From: Scilla litardierei
Lineage: Eukaryota; Streptophyta; Magnoliopsida; Asparagales; Asparagaceae
DNA: 64,000 nucleotides
Assembly (NCBI GenBank): GCA_030789695.1
Contig: CM061139.1
Location: 8,323,878 to 8,387,877, forward strand
Direction: 5' to 3'
The position numbers and the translations under genes are program-made. The notes below the pieces were generated by a model that was not told where the DNA came from, made no database searches, and was given only the letters and a program-made list of their open reading frames with translations. The stretch's first letter is position 1; every line of letters begins with the position of its first letter. Of the stretch, positions 40,619-53,296 are shown one piece after another.

Positions 40619-42207
40619 TGACGTGCGTATATATTTCATATATTCACGCACGTTTTCTTTCGTGTTTCTCCGTATTTACCGCCGTCTTTTATTCGTTTTC
40701 TCGTGTTTTCTTGTATTTTCTTGTTTTCTTTCACTTTTCCGTATTTCCCGTGTTTTGCAGGAGTTTGCTGGCATTTGGGACGCAAAACGATGATATCATG
40801 TGTCCCCGGAGCAACGGGAGGAGTCACGCGTGATCCAGGGGGTCAAACGACGAAGAGTACATCTTTCAGCCCCTCACCCGGTCGGTTGGTCATCTCCAAC
40901 CGATCGGGTGATGCACGCGTGCACCACCCGGACGCAGATTGGAGCCCCCGAGAAGTCACCCGGTCGGTTCAGTGACCGGGTCAAAAGCTCAAAGTCTCTG
41001 GAATTCGGAGCTCAATTTCCAACCGATCGGGTGACCTTCACCCAATCGGTTCATCTGTAGCTGATGCTGAGGAGCCGAGACACGGGCACCCAACCGACCC
41101 CTTCACCCGATGGTGCCAAGATCCAACCGGTCACCCCAAGAACTCAACCGACCGGTTCATATGACCGGGTGAAACTCCACCGTTTTCTGTTTATTATTTG
41201 TAACGGATCACCCGATCGGTTGACTTGTCAACCGATCGGGTGATACGAGATCCTATAAATAGGACCCCTAGGGTTCCAGAAACGGGGAGCTGTTAGTTTT
41301 TACTGTTTTCTCCTATTTGTGACGGCTGTAATTACTTTTCTATTGTAAGTTTTCGGATCTTTCTTAAACTTTAGTATTATCTTAATTTCTCTACTACCTT
41401 CGCATTCCTATCGCCTGATTATGATTTTAACGGTTCATTTTCGTTTAGATCGCTTTTTAATGAATATTTGTGAGTAGTTCCCAAATCTGGGATTTTGGCG
41501 GAAACCCCTTCGGGGGCTCTTCCCGATGCATCCATAGGGTTAGGAAATCGATAGGGATTAGGAATCTAACGGTTACGCGGGGTGTTTTATTGTCATCGGC
41601 GGGAAAAAGACCGCATTTGACCATTGGGCAAGGGGGAATAAACTTGGCGGTTGACTCCCTAGCCATAGCTCACGCCCTTAGCGTAGACGTCGAATCCTAG
41701 CACGCGGGAGCGGAAGGATGAGATGTTGGGAGTTATCGTTGCGAGTTTAGTGCTCCCGGAATCGATCAGTGTTAATGGACACGGGAGTGCCCACTGATCG
41801 AACCCGGGAAGTCCGGTGTATCATCCTGGGCACCGACCGGAATATCGGGCCCATGGGATGCCGGTACCACTTTCAGAGGCAACATCTCACCATTAGACCC
41901 GAATTCCGATCGCCATCCTACCCGTAGGCCGTATCGGCGAGAGTCGCTCGTTGGAGTGGAAACCAAAGTCCCGGGTTTATTTTCTTATTGTTCATACCTT
42001 GCATTCCGTTACCGTGACAATCCATCAACCGATCCGGGCTAGCTCGCCCACGGGGTGATTTTGGTCCTCCTTGACACAAGCACATCCTAGCCTCCCTGTG
42101 TTCGACCCCCAAGCCACACTACAACACCGTGCGCTTGCGGTTACAAATATCTAAACCCTCACACGGGTCCCCCAGCCATTTGCGGCTCGCAAACCGGGGG
42201 CATGTCA
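40619..42207 (+). repeat. 3' LTR of A3 (1589 bp)
   Basis: TGACGTGCGT...GGCATGTCA. Its TATA box is the canonical CCTATAAATAGG (TATAAATA 41254-41261), 12 bases after the hairpin pair ATCACCCGATCGG...CCGATCGGGTGAT. Leader hairpin arms: 41762-41771 and 41792-41801. Confidence 0.94.
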
Positions 42208-42496
42208 ATCATTCACCACCCGATCGGTTCATTTGATGAGAGACACGGCCGTATGCTGATACATCCCAACCGATCAGGTGAGAACTCACCCGATCGGTTG
42301 AGGCCTTGTTTTCTGCAAAACCCCAAAAATCGCCTAAGTTTCACGACGGGAGTTCTTCCGGCTGGATTTATTTAGAAAAATAGATAAAATAAAGTTAAGA
42401 AAAAGTCCTAAAAACGAAGCAAAAGTTTAGAACATGGGTTGCCTCCCATGAAGCGCTTTTGTTTAACGTCGTCTAGCTCGACGCCTCTAGCGGTGG
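42208..42496 (-). other. A2 interior between pol and A3
   Basis: Minus-strand post-pol region. The stem-loop CATGGG-AGGCAA-CCCATG lies at 42450-42433, 47 bases or so after the pol stop. An acceptor-like TTTTGCAG ends at 42313, exactly 120 bases further on. CCGATCGG words (42302-42218) continue on the other side of A3 at 18250. Confidence 0.75.
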
Positions 42497-45400
42497 TCAA
42501 TTAGGATCCGGAGGGTTAGAGGAAGAGTTGTCGCTCGTTGGGGATCCGACCGAAGAGAATTCTGGTTCTCCAACTGCATAGTGTTTCAGACGCTGTCCAT
42601 TGACTTTAAACGGCTCATCCCTTCCCATTATCTCAATAGCCCCATGCGGGAAAACCTTGGTGACGCGGAACGGTCCCGACCACCTTGACTTGAGTTTTCC
42701 AGGAAAGAGCTTCAGCTTTGAGTTGAATAGGAGAACTAAGTCCCCTTCTTTGAATTCTCTCTTCAAGATTCGCTTATCATGCCACCGCTTCAGCTTCTCC
42801 TTGTTGATCTTGGCGTTCTCATAGGCATTGAGCCGGATTTCGTCGAGCTCGTTGAGTTGTAACTGCCGGTGCCCTCCTACCTCCTTGGCGTCGAAGTTCA
42901 GATTCTTAATTGCCCAAAATGCCTTATGCTCCAATTCCACATGAAGATGGCAAGCTTTCCCATAGACAAGCCGGTAGGGAGTCGTGCCTATAGGAGTTTT
43001 AAATGCTGTCCTGTAGGCCCAAGGCGCGTCAGGAAGCTTTGATGACCAGTCCTTTCTAGAATTGGCCACCGTCTTTTCTAGTATGCTTTTAATCTCCCGG
43101 TTAGAGACTTCCACCTGACCGCTGGTCTGCGGGTGATAGGCACGCCCCACCTGGTGTTGTACCCTGTATTTTTTTAAGAGGGCCTCAAATTTCTTCTCTA
43201 TAAAGTGGCTCCCTCCGTCACTGATCAGGACACGAGGTACACCGAACCGCGGGAAGATGTTGCTTTTGAAGAACTTGGCCACCACTCTGGAATCATTGGT
43301 TGGACTGGCCATCGCTTCAACCCATTTCGACACGTAGTCCATAGCCACCAAGATATACTGGTTCCCCGAGGAGGAAGGAAACGGTCCCATGAAGTCCACT
43401 CCCCATACATCGAAGATTTCTACCTCTAGGATGTAGTATTGAGGCATCTCATTCCTTTTGGAGATATTCCCTGCTCTTTGGCATTTATCGCAGGCTTGGA
43501 CATAAACATGTGTGTCCTTGAAGAGTGTAGGCCAGTAGAATCCGCTTTGGAGAATTTTTGCGGTGGTCTTGTAGGTGCTCGCGTGCCCTCCACATTGCTG
43601 CCCGTGGCAGTGGGAAATGATGGAGGTCGCCTCAGTTCAGGGATGCATCTTCGTATCACCCCATCATTGCAGGTTTTGTGTAGGTGGGGGTCATCCCAAT
43701 AAAACTTGCGGACCTCATGGAAAAATTTCTTCTTCTGCTGAAAGCTCACATTGTGGGGGACGATGGCACAAGCTAGATAATTTGCGATGTCGGCGTACCA
43801 GGGGGTCCAGGATGAAGAGACAGAGAAAAGATGCTCGTCGGGGAGTGAATCATCGATCGGCGTAGCATTTAAATCGAGGGTAGGCATCCTGGACAGGTGA
43901 TCGGCAACAACATTCTCCGCCCCCTTCTTGTCTCTGATTTCCAGGTCGAATTCCTGGAGGAGGAGAATCCATCTAATGAGCCGCGGCTTAGCTTCTTTCT
44001 TGCTCAATAGGTATTTAAGAGCCGCGTGATCCGTGTGCACGATCACCTTGGCTTCAACGAGATATTGTCGGAACTTATCCATGTCGTAGATGACCGCGAG
44101 CAATTCTTTTTCTGTGGTAGTATAATTTCTTTGGGCGGCATCAAGGGTTTTGCTCGTATAATATATGACATGAAGATTTTTATCCTTCCTCTGCCCCAAG
44201 ATGGCACCAACCGCATAATCACTAGCGTCACACATCAGCTTAAAGGGTAGATTCCAGTTCGGTGGCTGTATTATGGTGCAGAAATCAAAGATTGCTTCAA
44301 AGTGCGGAAGGCCTCCATACACTCCTCGCTGAAGACGAAAGGCACGTCCTTCACGAGGAGTTGGGTCAGCGGCCTGGAAATCTTCGAGAAGTCTTTTATA
44401 AAGCGACGATAAAATCCCGCGTGTCCTAAGAAACCATGGACTCCTCGAAGATTGAGCGGTGGTGGAAGCTTTTCAATCACTTCAATTTTAGCCTTATCAA
44501 CCTCGATTCCCCTCGAAGAGATGACGTGCCCCAGCACAACTCCCTCTTGGACCATGAAGTGGCACTTCTCCCAGTTTAGGACTAGTCCCTTTTCATGACA
44601 TCTCTCCAGGACCTTAGTTAGATTACTCAGGCACGCGTCAAACTTAGTTCCATAGACGGAGAATTCGTCCATGAAAACCTCCATGATGTCTTGGGAGTAG
44701 TCGGAGAAGATAGCGGACATGAGTCTTTGGAATGTAGCAGGGGCGTTACATAGTCCGAATGGCATTCTTCTATAGGCATATGTCCCGAATGGGCAAGTGA
44801 AAGTCGTCTTCTCCTGGTCATCGTTATGAATAGGGATCTGAAGAAATCCTGAATACCCGTCCATGAAACAGAAATAATTATGCTTCGCCAGCCTCTCGAG
44901 CATCTGGTCAATAAATGGGAGAGGGTAATGATCCTTCCTTGTAGCCTTGTTCAGCTTTCTATAGTCAATGCACATCCTGTACCCCGTGACGGTCCTCGTT
45001 GGTATCAGCTCGTTCTTCTCGTTGCGAACCACCGTCATTCCTCCTTTCTTGGGTACGACGTGCACCGGGCTAACCCAACGACTATCAGAGATAGGGTATA
45101 TAATACCGGCATGTAGAAGCCTAACAATCTCCCTTTTTACAACTTCCATCATTATGGTATTTAGCCTCTGCTGCGGCTCAATCGAGGAGGTTTGCTCATC
45201 CTCAAGCAGAATTCTGTGCGAGCAGAGGCCTAAGCTAACCCCTTTTAGATCTTCAATTGCATATCCGAAAACTCCTTTAAACCTTTTTAAAACACCAAGA
45301 AGTTTGGTCATTTGGTCTTCAGGCAGTGAAGAGTTCACTATGACCGGAAGGGTCAAGCCAGCCCCCAAATATTCATACTTTAGCCCCGCGTGTAACTCTT

Positions 45401-46019
45401 TCATCTCAACCTCATGAGGCCCCGACGCATACTTCTCAAGCTGAGCATCCTCAAGGGAAAGGAGTTCTTCGTGGGTTTCTTGGAAGCCATCATCCGGAAT
45501 CTCATCCCCGACCGCGGTTCCGCATGGCAAAGTTTTGCAAGGTATAGTGGGGACGATCGAGGAAGGCACTGGGTCTCTTTCGAGCTCATAATAATTGTCC
45601 GGGAAGAAGGCTTCTAAGTGAAAACAGGTTTCAATTGTCGATGGTTCCCCACAGCTGTTTCTGGCTTCCTCACTATCCAAGGATCTGGGACGCTCAGTAG
45701 AAGTCTGCAAGGAATAGATCGGTTCATGTCCAACGTAGCCTACAGACTTATCCTGATGGTTCTCCTGACAAAACTCCGCGAACAAATTTTCTTCACTAAA
45801 TTCGGGACTAGGAATGTCGATATACGCCACTTCACCATGAGGAACGAGAGTTGCCTTGGCAAGGTGCTCCTGCGTATCTCGATATCTCCTCTGATTTTCC
45901 ATGGAGGCAGATAGGAGGGATAGTATATTCGAGGTATTCAGGGATTCCGCTAAGCTCCGCGCCAAACAGCGGATATGGTGAGAGTGATCCCAGATGTCTC
46001 CTGAAACTGCATGCAACAT
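42497..46019 (-). pseudogene. pol: Pol (RT-RNase H-integrase) of A2, frameshifted, RT active site changed
   Basis: Athila-type Pol starting about 260 bp after the primer site. The N-terminal region of about 190 residues is acidic and carries no Gag or protease. RT follows ([21 protein letters not shown]), but the catalytic FMDD reads FMDE (codons 44669-44664, GAC GAA), which should cripple polymerisation. A one-base loss near 44275 shifts the frame between RT and RNase H. RNase H is recognisable ([23 protein letters not shown]). A second shift near 43630-43641 breaks the integrase zinc-finger region. The core ([23 protein letters not shown]) and SRWSGPF are in the last frame, which ends at 42497. 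The likely start is MLHAVSGDIW at 46019. This is the only family A pol in the window, and it is dead. Confidence 0.92.
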
Positions 46020-46280
46020 CCTCGTCGTGGGGCAAAGACCCTATACGAAAGGAGAGAGAGAACTGCATAGGTAGCAAACACGTCAAAAGCACGGGTCGTA
46101 TAAACGGGAACCGAAAGTAGCGATGGTAGCACGACGATTCAGTCAATTAGCACTATTCAATTACTATTTCCAATGTGTACAAGTGAAATTGAAAAGTGTA
46201 GAGTGCGAAAATTATCGCGGGGTAGGGATAAGAGCTAGACACTAGGGTTCATGAGATCCTAAAATAACAAGCACGTTGCC

Positions 46281-46298
46281 TCCCCGGCAACGGCGCCA
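46281..46298 (-). promoter_or_regulatory. primer binding site of A2
   Basis: Minus strand TGGCGCCGTTGCCGGGGA, exact tRNA-Asp complement. Between it and the pol start (46020-46280) I see no gag coding sequence. Confidence 0.9.
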
Positions 46299-46304
46299 TA
46301 AACT

Positions 46305-47917
46305 TGATGTGCCCCCGGTTTGCGAGCCGCAAATGGCCAAGGGACCCACGTGAGGGTTTAGATATTTGTAACCGCAAGCGCACGGTGTTGTAGTGTGGCT
46401 TGGGGGTCGAACACAGGGAGGCTAGGATGTGCTTGTGTCAAAGAGGACAGAAATCACCCCGTGGGCGAGCTAGCCCAGATCGAATGATGGGTTGTCACGG
46501 TAAAGGAATGCAGGGTATAGACAATAAGAAAATAAAACCAAGGACTTTGGTTTCCACCCCAATGAGCGAATCTCGCCTATACGGCCTACGGGTAGGATGG
46601 CGATCGGAATTAGGGTCTAATGGTGAGACGTTGCCTCTAAAAGTGGTACCGGCATCCCATGGGCCCGATATTCCGGTCGGTGCCCAGGATGATACGCCGG
46701 ACTTCTCGGGTTCGAGCAGTGGGCACTCACATGTCCATTAACACTGATCGACTCTGGGAGCACTAAGCTCGCAACGATAACTCCCAACGTCTCATCCTGC
46801 CACTCCCGCGCGCTAGGATTCGGCGTCTACGCTAAGGGCGTGAGCTATGGCTAGGGAGTCAACCGCCAAGTTTATTCCCCCTTGGCCCAACGGTCAAAGG
46901 CGGTCTTTTTCCCACCGATGACAATAAAACACCCCACGTAACCATTAGATTCCTAATCCCTATCGATTTCCTAACCCTATGGATGCATCGGGAAGAGCCT
47001 CCGAAGGGGTTTCCGCCAAAATCCCAGATTTGGGAACTACTCATAAATATTCATTAAAAAGCGATCTAAACGAAAATGAACCGTTAAAATCATAATCAGA
47101 CAATAGGAATGCGAAGGTAGTAAAGCAATTAAGATAATACTAAAGTTTTACAAAGATCTGAAAACTTACAAAAACTGGGAAATTACAGCCGTCACAAAAT
47201 GAAGAAAACAGTAAAAAATAACCAACTCCCGAATCTGGGAAACCTATGGTTCTATTTATAGAAAACAACATCACCCGATCGGTTGATAAGTCAACCGGTC
47301 GGGTGAGCCGCTTCACAAAATCACAGCGCAATGTGGGGGTTTCACCCGGTCAGTATGAACCTGTCGGTTGGAACTTGGTGCGGTCGGTTGGATCTTGGTG
47401 CCGACCGGTTGGATCTTGGAGCGGACCGGGTGAGGTGATCGGTTGGAGCTCCGAGTCTTGGCTGTTGAAATTTAGCTACAGGTGAACCGATCGGGTGAAG
47501 GTCACCCGATCGGTTGGAAATCAGCTTCGAATTTCCAGAGACTTTGAGCATTTGACCCGATCACTGAACCGACCGGGCGACTTCTCGTGAGCTCCAAGCT
47601 GCATCCAGGTGATACACGCGTTCATCACCCGATCGGTTGGAGATGACCAACCGACCGGGTGAGGGGCTGAAAGATGCAATCTTCGTCGTTTGACCCCCTG
47701 AATCACGCGTGACTCCTCCCGTTGCTCCGGGGACACCTGATATCATCGTTTTACGTCCCAAATGCCAGCAAACTCCTGCAAAACACGGAAAATACGGAAA
47801 AGTGAAAGAAAACAAGAAAATACAAGAAAACACGAGAAAACAAATAAAAGACGGCGGTAAATACGGAAAAACACGGAAGAAAACACGCGTAAATATATGA
47901 AATATAAACGCACGTCA
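46305..47917 (-). repeat. 5' LTR of A2 (1613 bp)
   Basis: Same length as 13068-14680. CCGATCGG array at about 47272-47665, TATA box on the minus strand 47260-47253, leader hairpin arms 46712-46721 and 46742-46751 (one mismatch, GAGC for GATC). Confidence 0.93.
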
Positions 47918-47922
47918 ATAAA

Positions 47923-50329
47923 TGGTGTCTCAACTAAAGCAATCCGTCTGAAGTTGTTCCCCTTCTCTCTGCGGGATAAGGCCAAGCGGTGGCTTAGGGA
48001 AAGAACCCAAACACGTTCAACACTTGGGAGAAGCTCTCAAACACCTTCTTGACTAAGTTATTTCCTCCAGGGAAGACCATGAAGCTGAGGAGTGAGATCT
48101 CCTCCTTATCCAAAGCCAGCCATGAGTCCCTGCATGAAGCTTGGACAAGATACAAAGAAATGCAGCGGAGATGCCCTCATCACGAGCTTCCCAAGTGGCA
48201 GATAATTAATATGTTCTATAACGGATTGAGGGATGATTTAAAATCTTCAATGGACGTTGTGGCTGGGGGCTCCTTCATGTCTAGAAGTGAAGAAGATGCC
48301 GGGAACATATTAGAAAATATGGCATCAAACAATGAGCGGTGGTGTGACAAGCGGGCCACACCTAGATTTGGGGTTATCCACAGGGTCGAGGACATCGACA
48401 AATTATCTAGCAAGTTTGACTTGCTGACGACCCAGATCTCAGCACTGATGGTAGGAGCCGGTGGTGCATGTACACAACATATTGCGGCGGTGGAAGCAGA
48501 AGTCATGTGGGACTTCGAGGGTGGTGACATCTCACCACCGTTGGACCAAGCGAGTGCACTATTCTACAATCCTATGGGAAATGCACCGTATCCACCACGG
48601 ACTAGCTCCAACCTGGCCTACTCTCCAAACAACCGGAACCACCCCAACCTTAGCTACCGGGCACCCCATCCGCATCCGCCTCCTCAGCAGCAGCAGCAGC
48701 TAGTATATCAACCGCCCAGGCAACATCAACAGCAGCAATTTCAGCAGCAGCAACATCCACAACAGTATCAGCAATACCCCCAAGGAACCAGCAGCCCATT
48801 TAGCAGCAGGACCATCAGCTGTAATATGGCCAGCAGAGGGCAATCTCTTCGGTTGAGTCCCTCTTGACTCAATACATTACCAACCATGAGAAGATAAATT
48901 TGAAGCTGGAGATGGGGCAAAGGGCTCTCACTGACCAAGTAACCCAGCTGGGGTTACAGGTGGCAAACCTTCAAAGGTCGCAAAATCTATTGCTGCCATA
49001 ACTGGAAGTGAACCCGAGGGGAGCGAACCAGACTTTGGCACTCATGCACGAGCATGCGAACGTGTCCGCTATTATCTTAAGGAGCGGAACACAAATTCCT
49101 ACCAGATTGCCAGGCAAGGAACCAGAAGCACCGTTGGTCATAGAGCGACCAATTAAAAAGCCAATGACAACGGTGCTTCGTCACCGAAAACTATGACTCT
49201 GGAGGGAGTTACTGAAGAAGAGAAGAAGAAAGACAAGGAAGGGAACCTCAAAGTATTCAAGCCCGTTGTGCCTTTCCCACAACGTCTGGCCCAAGCAAAG
49301 ATAGGCGAAAAGTACGACAAATTCTTTGCCATGGTCAAAGATCTAAGCTTGCAAATCCCCTTCCTCGAAGCTATCGAGACGATTCCCTCCTACACAAAAT
49401 TTTTAAAGGATTTGGTGACAAAGGGGTCCAGGAAAGAGAAGGTCGTTTTGACGGCGGAGTGTAGCGCTCTCATTCAACGTGCAAATCCGCCTAAGCTTAA
49501 AGATCCAGGGAGTTTTTCCATTCCTTGCGCGATTGGGGAGGTAAAGATTCATCGCGTGCTCGTCGATCTTGGAGCGAGCGTCAGCTTAATGCCCCTGTCA
49601 CTATATAGAAGGATAGGGATGGGTGACTTGGAACCCACCGGTATGACACTCCAGCTTACTGATCGATCCGTTAAGTATCCGGTGGGAGTTGTTGACGACC
49701 TTCCTGTTAATGTCAGTGGGGTGCACGTGCCAGTGGACTTCGTCGTCATGGACATGCCGGAAGATACACATACCCCCATAATCCTTGGACGGCCTTTCAT
49801 GGCCACTGCCGGTGTTTTAATAGATGTAAAGAAGTGGAAGCTTTTCCTTAATGTTGGCAGCGAAAAAGTCGAGTTTGACTTGGAGTTATCAATGAAGCAC
49901 CCCAACCCCCCGGATGATCCAGGTTGCAATATGCTGGACATAGAAGAAGAAAGAGTTGTGGAAGCCGCGGCCTGAGAAATTCTTTCAAGGAATCCCACCG
50001 ACAGTTTAGGGGGCCTTAAAGAACGTGACGGCCTGAAAAAAGATGATGTTGCTGGGAAAGCGGACGCGGCACATACGGCCCCTCCCAGATTTCAAAGAGC
50101 CCCTCCGACGAGGAGGAAAGGGAAAGAGCCCATGGGGCTCACCAGGGATGAGATCTGAATCCTGAAAAGAGTGGCGGTAAACGCCAATATAAGGGAGAAG
50201 CCTCCGGATTCCATCAATGGAGGGAGAGTCGTCGATCAAGTCTACTTGTCACCGCCGACGACACCAAAGGCCACCAACTCTGAATCTGAAGCGATGCCAA
50301 TCTTAGGGCATCACCCCCGTCCGCCTTGA
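47923..50329 (+). pseudogene. gag-pro: gag-protease of A1, C-terminal piece
   Basis: Continues A1 gag after the A2 insertion. Gag capsid homology (LRSEISSLSKASHESLHEAW, FYNGLRDDLKSS) is at about 48060-48240 after an early frame change, a Gln-rich region near 48680-48800, a frame break near 48860-49190, then the protease in the frame 49193-49975 (DLGASVSLMP near 49565, IILGRPFMA near 49780). A stop at 49973-49975 and later frame changes precede the expected end at TGA 50327-50329. There is no zinc knuckle and no RT afterwards. The particle protein is not functional in this copy. Confidence 0.88.
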
Positions 50330-51338
50330 ATATCATCTACGGGCATCGAGCAAACGATGTTAAACAAAAGCGCTTCATGGGAGGTAACCCATGCTCGAAA
50401 CTTTTATCTTCGTTTTAAGGATTATTTTTAGTTTTATTTTTCCTATTTTAATAAATAAACCCAGCCGCAGGAACTTCCGTCGGGAGACTTAGACCATTTG
50501 TGAATTTGTGCAGGAAACAAGCCCTCAACCGATCGGGTGACCAATCAACCGATCGGGTGAGACGTATCAGACAATGGACGTATCTGTTCTCCAATGAACC
50601 GGTTGGGTGAAGCAATGTGAGACCGGGTGGCAGACCATGTGAGCTGGGCCGAAGTCTCGAAAAATTTGGGAGTTGATCAACCGATCGGTTGATACAAATC
50701 GTGGTCGGATGACCGACCGGGTGAGCAGCACTGAATTCTCGGGAAAAATTGTTAAGCGGCCAATCGATCGGTTGAGTTCTCAATCGATCGATTCGCCTGT
50801 AGCATCTTTTCAGCAACTTTTTTGACCTAATTGTCAACCGATCGGGTGAGCTTTCACCCGATCGGTTCGACTTAAACCCAGTAAATATCTGCCCTCACCC
50901 GTTCATATCTCCCTCGCCCGATTTCGATTCCTTCTCGCCGTTTCGCCTCCTCCTTCCTCCAACCGGCCTCGATCTCCCATTAACCGACCACCAACCCCCC
51001 CCAAATCGATCCCCCTCACTCTCCATCTCCTTCCCTCCATCGATCTCTATCTCCCTCCATCTCTCCATTTTCGTTTTTACCCCCACAAAAACCCTAATTT
51101 TCGCACTCCCCCCCCCCCCCCCGCATTTTCGAAATTTGCTGAAAAGAAATGTCGTGGCTTCACACTCCTTCCCATTGCATTGCGTTGGGTCACCTACGAG
51201 CAAGGATCTTCATCTCGAACGGGTAACTTTGCTCCTCAGCTCAATTTTAAATTTTGCCCTAGTTTAACTATTTTGCTCGATTTCCTGTGTTAGTGTGCAT
51301 TCATCACATTTCGCATTCACTCATGCACACACACCCAC
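50330..51338 (+). promoter_or_regulatory. internal promoter-like region and ORF3 leader of A1
   Basis: Stem-loop CATGGG-AGGTAA-CCCATG (50376-50393); acceptor-like TTGTGCAG/G ending at 50513, 120 bases later; CCGATCGG words and decayed forms (50525-50870); then CCAGTAAATATC (50878-50889) where A3 has CCTATAAATACC, so the TATA box is damaged. A C-rich leader follows, with a poly-C run at about 51108-51122. Confidence 0.6.
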
Positions 51339-53296
51339 ATGGCCCAGGATCAAGATAAGGGTAAGGGTATCATGCGTGAGGAGGGCCCGTCTCGTAAGAG
51401 ACGCAAGCACACACGTCCGCATGTTTCACGGCCTCCTCCTGCACAGCCTGCACAACCCCAACCCCAACCCCAACCCCAACCTATTATCCCAGCTGAGGAC
51501 CCAATGATGGGACCGCCTGGCTACCATTTTAGGAGTCAAGAACAAAAAGATTTTTACCTTAGACTCGATGCACGGGGGCATCTTTCCACCAAATTTGCCC
51601 ATACCCAAACGCTTATCAATCTTGGGGTATTCATCGAGGTCGAGACTCTCTTTGCCAATTTAGGTTGGTTAGCCTTCCTAAGCACCACCGCGGTATCATA
51701 CCCCTCCCTCACACTCGAATATTTGTCCACCCTTGTCTGTGAGTTAGGGTCGATCGTCATCTTCTGCATCCGTAACAGAACCATTCGCACTCACCTGAAC
51801 ACTATTAATAACATCTTTGGTTTCCCCATCCTTGGGGACGACGCTATCTGTCCTCACGGGTATCCCCCCGAATTTGACGTCGATCAGTTTTGGTTCCGCC
51901 TCACCCTACACGATCACTATCCCCAAGGTAAGGCTAAGGCCTCCTCCATCATTCACCCCATCTTCTGTCTGGCCCACCGAATCATTTCTTGCACTTTCTT
52001 CCCCAGGGATGAGTCAGGTACCATGACCATCCCTGATCTTTTCATTTTGTGGGCCATGACCTTTCCTTTTGTTCGCGATGATGAGGGGATTTCTTTTAGG
52101 GCCCCTGTCGTTCCCATTCATGCTGGCGCCTAGCTCATCCAGAAGTTGCTTGAGATTAGCCGTGCCGACAAGGGCAAGTTTTGTTGCGGGCGCCTTATCA
52201 CTATCATAGCGTCCTACCCACAGTATAATATTGTCATCCCCCGAGATTTACCTGCTGCCGCAGGACCCGCACGTCTAGACCTTGACGTCCTGCGGCATAT
52301 TCACATGATCAAACCCCGCCCCGATGGTCGTTTCACTTTCCAGTACGGACACCCCCCTGCTCCATATACCATTCTGCCCAACCCCGCTCGAATGACTATC
52401 GCTTTAGTGGTAGAGTGGACTTTCCCTCCCGATCCTGAGTTCATGGGGGGTTACATCTTCCTTTCCTTCCCCAGGGCGCACCTAGACCACCTGCCCATGC
52501 CACCCACTTAGGCGAGCAGGATACCCCTGCATCCTGGGGAGACTCTGGGGCTGGCCCCAGGAGAGTCATTCCTGCTTCTGACCCTATCACTTCCGCGGCC
52601 CTGAGTGATGCCCTCTTTGGCCTAGCCTCTGGTGCTGGCACTTCCACTTCCCGTCCTAGCTCTACTTCCACCGTTCGCCGTGAGGTCTCCGCTCGTCTCG
52701 CTTTAGAGACCGAGTTGGATTCCTTGCGTACTGTCATGTCGTCCTCTGCCTCCTCGGTCCCATCCTCCTCCGTCTTTACACACCCACGTTTCCTCGCACT
52801 TGAGAGGAACGTGGTCACCATCCTCCGTATCCTAACTCACGTCCACGGCCCACCACCACCCACTCCCCCACCTTCTCCCCCTCGACGATCCTCACCTCCA
52901 CCATCACACTCCTCACCTCATCTATCTCCACCTAGGCTATCATCCCCTCCACCCACATCCACTTCCATTCCCGTCACCACATCTCCCCCCACGACCATTT
53001 CCATTCACCCTACACTTCCTTCCACTTCCGTCACCCCATACGTGCGTCGCAAGAAATTGCAGGTACGATCACATTCACTTCCCCTACCATCATCTACTAC
53101 CACCGCTTTGATCGTCATACCCCCACCACCCCCCACTACCTCCGACACTGCACCCATTGTCCACACCACCATCACACCCATCCCTCCATCCCTTTCTCCA
53201 CTTCTTCACACACCAGTCACCTCACCCATCCACTCCCCCGCATCCCCCACTTCTTCCACTGAGGAGGCCAAGGACGAGTCCTCTCCTGCCTTTTGA
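51339..53296 (+). pseudogene. ORF3 of A1, stop and frameshift
   Basis: Starts MAQDQDKGKGIMREEGPSRK with a basic stretch, as in A3. Core motifs: FRSQEQKDFYLRLDARG, LINLGVFIEVETLFANLGW, LTLEYLSTL, IIHPIFCLAHRI, PDLFILWAMTF, KFCCGRLITII (CCGR instead of CCGG), RHIHMIKPRPDG. A TAG at 52131-52133 breaks the frame after VPIHAGA, and a frame change near 52460-52510 separates the C-terminal part, which has a helical segment, is Pro/Ser-rich and ends at 53296. Function unknown, as for the other ORF3 copies. Confidence 0.82.

Larger units (their letters stand above)
18267..42207 (+). mobile_element. A3: gag-pro-type family A gypsy element, interrupted by B1
   Basis: A complete plus-strand element with duplications ATCAT (18262-18266 and 42208-42212). 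LTRs are 18267-19856 and 40619-42207. Without B1 it is about 10.8 kb. It encodes an intact Gag-protease, then stem-loop, palindromic-word array with TATA box, ORF3, 3' noncoding region and polypurine tract. RT, RNase H and integrase are absent. About 40-45 differences separate the two LTRs by eye (near 2.7%). B1 sits in the leader of ORF3. Confidence 0.95.
13068..47917 (-). mobile_element. A2: pol-type family A gypsy element, interrupted by A3
   Basis: A complete minus-strand element with duplications ATAAA (13063-13067 and 47918-47922). LTRs are 46305-47917 (5') and 13068-14680 (3'), both 1613 bp. Without A3 it is about 10.9 kb, the same size as A1 and A3. Its interior encodes RT-RNase H-integrase directly after the primer site, with no gag and no protease, then ORF3. 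LTRs, post-ORF stem-loop and 3' region are those of A1 and A3, so the coding module was exchanged while the rest stayed the same. Confidence 0.93.

Noticed and set aside
46020..46280. Short gag remnant in A2 before pol
   Set aside because: The ORFs here have no similarity to Gag of A1 or A3 that I can see, and the space is too small.
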